Positions 59,621-64,000 of a stretch of 64,000 bases of DNA are shown here, in pieces. Position numbers and translations under genes: made by a program. Under the pieces are notes generated by a model. It made no database searches and was not told the origin of the DNA. It worked only from the letters and a program-made list of their open reading frames with translations. Numbering within the stretch: the stretch's first letter is position 1; the number at the start of each line of letters is the position of its first letter. This DNA is from Prostheceraeus crozeri (lineage: Eukaryota; Platyhelminthes; Polycladida; Euryleptidae): NCBI GenBank assembly GCA_907163375.1, contig CAJQUW010006143.1, forward strand, positions 92,464 through 156,463. Reading direction: 5' to 3'.

Positions 59621-62257
59621 AATCCCTCGATGTGCAAAAAAAGACTTCTACAGCCCATAACCACTCTGCTCAAAGGCGCACCAAGTCCCTGAGTGGTCCT
59701 CCGAAGCTGAACAATCCTTCAACGACGCCAAACGTGCCCTCACCAGACGCACTTGTCTGGCTGATTTCCCGAACAATCTTTCACAGTTGAACTCGCACGT
59801 CGACGGCGTCTAACTTCGCTGTTGGTGCGGTCTCTGCAACAGTTGACAGACAGTGAACTTCAACCGCTTGCATTCTTTTCACGGAAACTATCCGTCACAG
59901 AGTCCCTGTACAGCACTTTCGTCAGAGAGCTGCTGCCATTCTACCTTCGCAATTCGCCCATTCGCCATTTCTTTAGAAGGTCGTGGACCTTCAACCGTAC
60001 AGACTGACCATACAGCCACTCACTTACGCTTCGCCCACGTCTGCTGATCGCATTTATATACTTTCCCACCGCGAGAAGTCCGACACCTAGACTATATTAT
60101 GTCAGTTTTCCCTTGTGACATTCGACCTGTCAGCGGTAAGAATAACATTGTTGCTGATACTTTGTCACTGGTGGAAAGTCTCACCATCACTCGTCCTTCC
60201 TGCCCTAACTCATGAAGAAATCGCCCAACGCTCAACGACAAGAAAGAAACAGCGACCTGCAAGGCTACGCAACAAGCATAACCACTGCCTACAATTTGCA
60301 AAGACATACCCATTCCTTCGTCTACTCGATCAAGTGACTTTGTGACCTCTCTACTGTTTACCTCGCCCCTTTATCCAACTGTCTTGGCGTAGAAGAATAT
60401 TCGACGTTATTCACGGTCTCGCACATCCAGGCATCAAGCCCAGCAACAGACTGGTATCCGACGCTTTGTTTGGCCAGATATGAAACGCGATATCAGACAA
60501 TGGACTCGCGCCTGCATTCCCTGCCAAAGGTCGAAGGTCAACCGCCATACTCGTGCTCCCATCGGCACGTTTTCAGCACCGGACGCTCGCTTTCGTCATG
60601 TCCACATTGATCTTGTCGGACCGTTTGCTCCCTCCAACGGTTACACTTACATCTTAACCTGCATCGACCGTTTCACGCGATGGCCTCAAGCTATCCCTAT
60701 AAAGGACATCACCGCATCAACGGTTGCACGCGCTTTCGTGGAGCGCTGGATCTCCATGTTTGGCGTTCCTGAGATCATCACAACTGATCGCGGTCGACAG
60801 TTTGAGTCTGCTTTATTTACTGACCTCACTCAACTTCTGGGATGTACTCGCATTCGAACAACGGCGTATCATCCGATGTCAAACGGGATGGTGGAGCGTC
60901 TACATCGCCAGCTCAAAACCGCCCTCAAGTCACAACCCTCGCCGCAGCATTGGACAGACAATTTGCCTATCGTTATGCTCGGTTTGCGGTCAGCCGTCAA
61001 AACCGACATTAATTGCTCCCCAGCTGAATTGACTCTCGGCACCACATTGCGTTTACCTGGTCAATTCCTCAGCAGTGATCATTCCCAGTCACAGCCTGAT
61101 GCAAACGGAACGGACGCTTGTGATTACGTCACAAAACTTCAGTCATTCATGCGAGAGCTGAAAGCCCCGTCTCCACGCCCTCAGTCCAAGCCAATTTTCT
61201 TTCCCAGCGAATTGGCAACATGCAGTCATGTTTTCATCCGACACGATGCTGTGCGCAAGCCGCTTCAACCTACGTACGACGGGCCGTATCTTATCCTCAG
61301 TCGGAGCGATAAATTTTACTGTATCTCCAAAAACGGCCGCTCAGAGACAATTTCCATCGACCGCCTCAAGCCCGCCCACTTAGATAGATCAAGTGCTGAC
61401 ACTCCTACTCCGACCACGCGCTCTGGCCGGCACATACAATCTCCCGCTCGTTACGTTCCAGGATGAACATCTTTATTCTACTACGGCATCGCCTTGACTG
61501 ACGTAAAGGCTGGGAGGGGAGTACTGTAGCGGTGTCATCAATCAGCCTTAGTTGCGATGCACGCTAACAGATGGTGTACAGCTGCTGCTCTCCTTGATTT
61601 TAACACCTCTCTTTACTTCACTTTCCACTTGTAATCTCTTCGCCTTATCTTAATTACCTTTCCATCCTGTCACTTGGCGAATGTAATGCTGATGATAATA
61701 TTAACACAACTATTCTGACTGCGAGACAAGACGGTGTTCTAAAAACTCTCTCCGGGCTGTTAGAGACTAGAATAAGTTACTTTGGTGATTTACCTTACTA
61801 CAATCATCATAGACATTACCAAAAACCTCTACAAACTATATATAATCATAATCAAAGCACATGTGACTTTGGTGCGCAGGCCTACTGGTTTTATAACACA
61901 TAAATTGATGCTCATACTTTATTATAACTGAAATATGCTACATACCCTTTTTGACGGACCTTCCCCGTCATAATCAAGTTAACTTGCTTTTCAGAAGTTT
62001 TCAAGTACATCCACGAGGTTGTGGTTGAACCACCAACCTCGTATGAGTTCGAGGTTCCGGAATCGGATCACGAAGACCTGTTTGGGGAGGAGGAAGACCA
62101 AGAGGCTGAAGATGAAGATACACTACCGGTTAGCGGAAGCTTGGAGAAGACAACAAGAAAAAGAAGTCCACCTCCAGTAGAAATAGCGTCAAAGAAGAGG
62201 AGGCAATGTAAGGACATAGCTCTCTCCAAGATGCCCTACATAGGGACAGATCTTTGA
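50422..62257 (+). CDS. Multi-exon zinc-finger / Crypton-like tyrosine-recombinase gene
   Basis: Eleven exons are recognisable on one strand: 50422-50652, 51161-51237, 52651-52797, 53125-53236, 53898-54032, 54426-54573, 54874-54983, 55105-55260, 55761-55971, 56540-56700 and 61995-62257. In order they encode two C2H2 fingers, a basic linker, a helical region like the core-binding part of tyrosine recombinases, the catalytic domain, and an acidic-then-basic tail. Crypton transposons carry such recombinases, and several animal genes descend from them. Four junctions (exons 2-3, 6-7, 7-8, 8-9) need one extra G to stay in frame, and exons 4, 9 and 10 each hold a one-base slip. The first exon could have an upstream partner. 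A Ty3/gypsy element occupies most of the last intron. It may be a decaying transposon-derived gene or a live gene with sequence errors. Confidence 0.72.
52651..54983 (+). CDS. Exons 3-7: linker and core-binding region
   Basis: Exon 3 encodes [20 protein letters not shown] and a basic KKKERK patch, ending CAG-GTAAAT. Exon 4 begins [18 protein letters not shown]. Its frame slips near a GGTGGCCC run, after which [12 protein letters not shown] is the likelier reading. Exon 5 gives [16 protein letters not shown] and joins exon 6 in phase through a split Cys codon, reading [15 protein letters not shown] and [20 protein letters not shown]. Exon 7 gives [20 protein letters not shown]. The helical [13 protein letters not shown] to LRQVLQHAE part resembles the segment just before the catalytic domain in Crypton-like recombinases. 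Exon 5 is the least certain. Confidence 0.6.
55105..56700 (+). CDS. Exons 8-10: tyrosine-recombinase catalytic domain
   Basis: Exon 8 ([20 protein letters not shown] then [10 protein letters not shown]) carries the first catalytic Arg in [11 protein letters not shown]. Exon 9 ([20 protein letters not shown]) carries the beta-hairpin Lys and then [14 protein letters not shown]. Exon 10 has [15 protein letters not shown], the box II Arg motif with Ser in place of the usual His, and [15 protein letters not shown], with the final His eight or nine residues before the Tyr pair that would include the nucleophile. Spacing and order match DNA breaking-rejoining enzymes of the Crypton group. Exons 9 and 10 each contain a one-base frame slip (near GGAGGGCTT and CTCGGCAATA). 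The catalytic Arg, Lys, Arg, His and Tyr are all visible, so the fold could have been active. Confidence 0.75.
56807..57130 (+). repeat. 5' long terminal repeat
   Basis: About 324 bp, TG..CA ends, closely similar to 61525-61833. Confidence 0.85.
57425..57900 (+). pseudogene. gag-like region of the Ty3/gypsy fossil
   Basis: By position this is gag. The remaining frame (57425-57814) shows no intact zinc knuckle. The stretch is GC-richer than host DNA. It is broken. Confidence 0.5.
57950..60400 (+). pseudogene. Protease, reverse transcriptase and RNase H region of the fossil
   Basis: Broken pol remains. Around 59015-59120 the sequence still encodes recognisable parts of the Ty3/gypsy reverse transcriptase palm, including the catalytic YVDDLLVA motif. 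RNase H-like remains lie at about 59640-60000. It is interrupted by the homopolymer tract at 59385-59625. Confidence 0.75.
59385..59625. repeat. Poly-T and poly-A homopolymer tract inside pol
   Basis: About 240 bases of almost pure T, then A, then T runs. No natural pol sequence looks like this. It may be an expanded low-complexity insertion or an assembly artefact. Confidence 0.85.
60480..61466 (+). pseudogene. Ty3/gypsy integrase region of the fossil
   Basis: The 328-residue frame begins in the zinc-binding domain (ACIPCQRSK). The DDE core follows: [10 protein letters not shown] with the first Asp, [11 protein letters not shown] with the second, and [16 protein letters not shown] with the Glu. 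A C-terminal chromatin- or DNA-binding part ends [15 protein letters not shown], typical of invertebrate Ty3/gypsy. Integrases insert the cDNA of the element into the genome. The reading frame here looks whole, but the element around it is broken, so it is listed as a fossil part. Confidence 0.88.
61525..61833 (+). repeat. 3' long terminal repeat
   Basis: About 309 bp, preceded by the purine-rich tract and followed by AACT. Confidence 0.85.
61995..62257 (+). CDS. Exon 11: acidic and basic C-terminal tail
   Basis: Follows TTGCTTTTCAG and joins exon 10 in phase as [20 protein letters not shown]. It continues with an acidic stretch ([17 protein letters not shown]) and a basic, nuclear-localisation-like patch (SKKRRQ), ending TGA at 62255-62257. 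In-phase splicing across the inserted Ty3/gypsy element supports this being the same gene. Confidence 0.7.
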
Positions 62258-62259
62258 CA

Positions 62260-63740
62260 ATTTCAGAATGATTTCAAAATAATAATGTGTTTGGAATATG
62301 CGAAACTTTTCAATTATATGATCTTCATAAATAATTTAAAGTTGCATTTTTGTGTGCATATCTAAACAAATTACATGAGTGCAGTGGAAATCGGCTTCTA
62401 ATATAGCGCCACTGCATACCACTTCATAAACTGACATTCAATTTATCATGAAATTGTAATTTTCTTGGAATATACAGGCATTTGGATAAGATACCATAAA
62501 ACCTGTACATTATGCACACAAGTTTAGCGGTTCATACGGGAAGTCTGTAAAGACTTGACATTATGTCAATACTCATGCAAGAAGGCGAACTCAACTCACC
62601 AAAATATCTTGCATATCACACATTGTTCGTGAGGCATGGAGGTATCCATGGGATGTAAAAACAGGAAATGCGATTGCAAATAGTGAAAATATGTGCAAAA
62701 TAGGCAACATGTACAAAATACCCAAGTATCTGGCTATACTTCATCGAAATACAGAGAGTTTCGTTGTAATGCAGGCAGCGTTTTTAGGGAGTGACGGTAT
62801 TACAGGTTTTACGGTGAATGTAGAAAAGACAAAATGACATCTTATAAATGATGCAGGCCTACATACCATATTTGTAAAAATTTTGTGGTCGATATTTTAC
62901 GAACAATGTGTAGTAATCGTCTTTATCACATGTACTTCCATATGATTATGTTTATTATTATCCATATTATTATTATGTTTCACCTGTGTGCGTGTGTCCA
63001 TTGATTAACTTCTGTTATTTATCTCTACCGAAGTATATGAAATACACAGTCTCAGCGGGAAAGTAAATCTGTACATACTGCTACATTTTGTTTTGCAATT
63101 TTCATTTCCAGCGAAATTGGTATGCCGAAAATAGATGATGTAGGTGAATATATGTAATAGTAAACATGTATTCACCTCCTCATACTTATTTGAAGGCATT
63201 TAAGCATCAGCCCATGAAAGTCATGCGACGAATTTCTAATTCTGAATTGGTAAGTTCAATAAAATGCGATGTACTTCTAATAAAACTATATATCTTTACA
63301 TTCTATATCTGAAATTTCTGTTGATATTCCATGTCTTGCAATGTTCATTTTTTGTGAATTTTGACATGCCAGAAAGCATTTTTCGTTGATGGGTCTAGGC
63401 GTGTTTGCGTATATACAATAATCCACATGCATCAATCGGTTCAATTTTTGAATGCTTTTAATCATCATCATCAAAATTTCAGTTCTAAGTGTTACAGCAT
63501 GCTGTCAATTTAGCATTAATACGCTGATATTTTTATGTGATTAACATTTTTTTCAAATTGTTCACCTACAATTGATTCTCGAAAAAAGCCTAGAATGTGA
63601 AAAATATTACATCAATTTAATAATAGTTGAACTACTCAAACTAAAAGTAAGATATCCATGTTCTAAAACATCGAAATAATTTTACAAACGGGTATCACAC
63701 AACTAGGTAAACATAACTGTGTCAGATTCATAATAATTAT
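62260..63740. other. 3' flank of the recombinase gene, nothing else recognised
   Basis: AT-rich. AATAAT at about 62280 could act as a weak polyadenylation signal. No gene seen. Confidence 0.45.
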
Positions 63741-63744
63741 GAAT

Positions 63745-64000
63745 TAAATTGAAAATGGAGCAGGGTTACGATATATGATGTGGGGCAGGATTCCTACTTA
63801 CGACTAGGGGCAGAGTTACGGGTTAGAAAATGGGGCAGGGGACGATTTCCATAATTTCATACTTCGTGGGGCAGGGTTCCGCCTTGTGGGGCAGGGTACA
63901 GGGTTAGTGGGGCAGCGTACACGCTTAAATATATCCTGACGTGGGGCAGGGTTCCCCCTTATGGGGCAGGGTTCCGGGTTTGAGTGGGGCAGAGTTCCGG
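63745..64000 (+). repeat. Irregular tandem array of a GTGGGGCAGGGTTCC unit
   Basis: About ten copies of GTGGGGCAGGGTTCC or close variants, separated by 5 to 35 bases that often include GGGTTAG, CGGGTT or CCTTA. The array runs off the window end. A lone inverse unit is at 46143. Confidence 0.85.

Larger units (their letters stand above)
56807..61833 (+). mobile_element. Ty3/gypsy LTR retrotransposon, fossil
   Basis: Two similar direct repeats (56807-57130 and 61525-61833) begin TGTAGCGG and end CTACA or TCTACA. AACT flanks both outer sides (56803-56806 and 61834-61837), a 4-bp target duplication. A purine-rich tract (AAAGGCTGGGAGGGGAG) precedes the 3' repeat. The order of parts is gag-like, then protease/reverse transcriptase/RNase H region, then integrase, as in Ty3/gypsy. 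Only the integrase frame looks whole. The element carries at least half a dozen breaks overall, and a homopolymer tract interrupts pol. The repeats look roughly nine-tenths identical by eye, suggesting an old but not ancient insertion. It sits in the last intron of the zinc-finger recombinase gene, in sense orientation. Confidence 0.9.

Noticed and set aside
1-64000. CRISPR arrays, rRNA, bacterial operons or prophage genes
   Set aside because: No regular short repeats with equal spacers and no rRNA-like sequence seen. Introns and element types are animal.

Overview
The window is AT-rich animal DNA with long intergenic tracts, GT-AG introns and a dense mixed load of transposable elements: Tc1 and IS630-like elements, hAT, piggyBac, Harbinger-type MITEs, Penelope-like retroelements, a LINE tail and a Ty3/gypsy element. 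No bacterial operon, rRNA, convincing tRNA or CRISPR array is visible. The Penelope-like copies with hammerhead-like cores, an IAP-type RING exon and a zinc-finger tyrosine-recombinase gene fit an aquatic invertebrate such as an echinoderm, hemichordate, lancelet or mollusc. I cannot place the species from sequence alone.

Layout. 1-9 kb: mostly anonymous AT-rich DNA, one doubtful membrane-protein ORF, a pyrimidine-rich tract and a Penelope-like GIY-YIG fragment bracketed by inverted repeats. 10-15 kb: a dead Tc1 transposon (10030 to about 11300) and a complete-looking IS630/Tc1-superfamily transposon (13034-14588) with terminal repeats and a TA target duplication. 16-20 kb: a LINE tail, a Penelope-like reverse transcriptase remnant and two nested hAT-like elements. 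22-24 kb: a histone H1-like gene between inverted repeats, then an internally deleted relative of the 10 kb Tc1 element. 26-28 kb: a Penelope-like terminal region followed by the last exon of an IAP-type UBA-RING gene. 33-38 kb: a piggyBac-type MITE, the 5' part of a piggyBac element, and a broken Penelope-like complex. 39-49 kb: a possible CFAP97-like exon, small MITEs, another Penelope-like copy, diverged tandem duplications, a SINE candidate and a retroelement ORF scrap.

50.4-62.3 kb holds the main gene of the window. It is a multi-exon plus-strand gene with at least eleven recognisable exons, encoding two C2H2 zinc fingers, a helical core-binding region and a tyrosine-recombinase-like catalytic domain of the Crypton type, with an acidic then basic tail. 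An old Ty3/gypsy element (56807-61833) sits in its last intron, on the same strand. Several exon junctions and exons are one base off frame, mostly at short G runs, which suggests either a decaying gene or base-level assembly error. The window ends in an irregular GGGGCAGGGTT repeat array that runs off the edge.

The best leads are the zinc-finger recombinase gene, the H1-like gene bracketed by inverted repeats, the apparently whole IS630-like transposon, and the repeated hammerhead-like cores at the ends of Penelope-like remnants.
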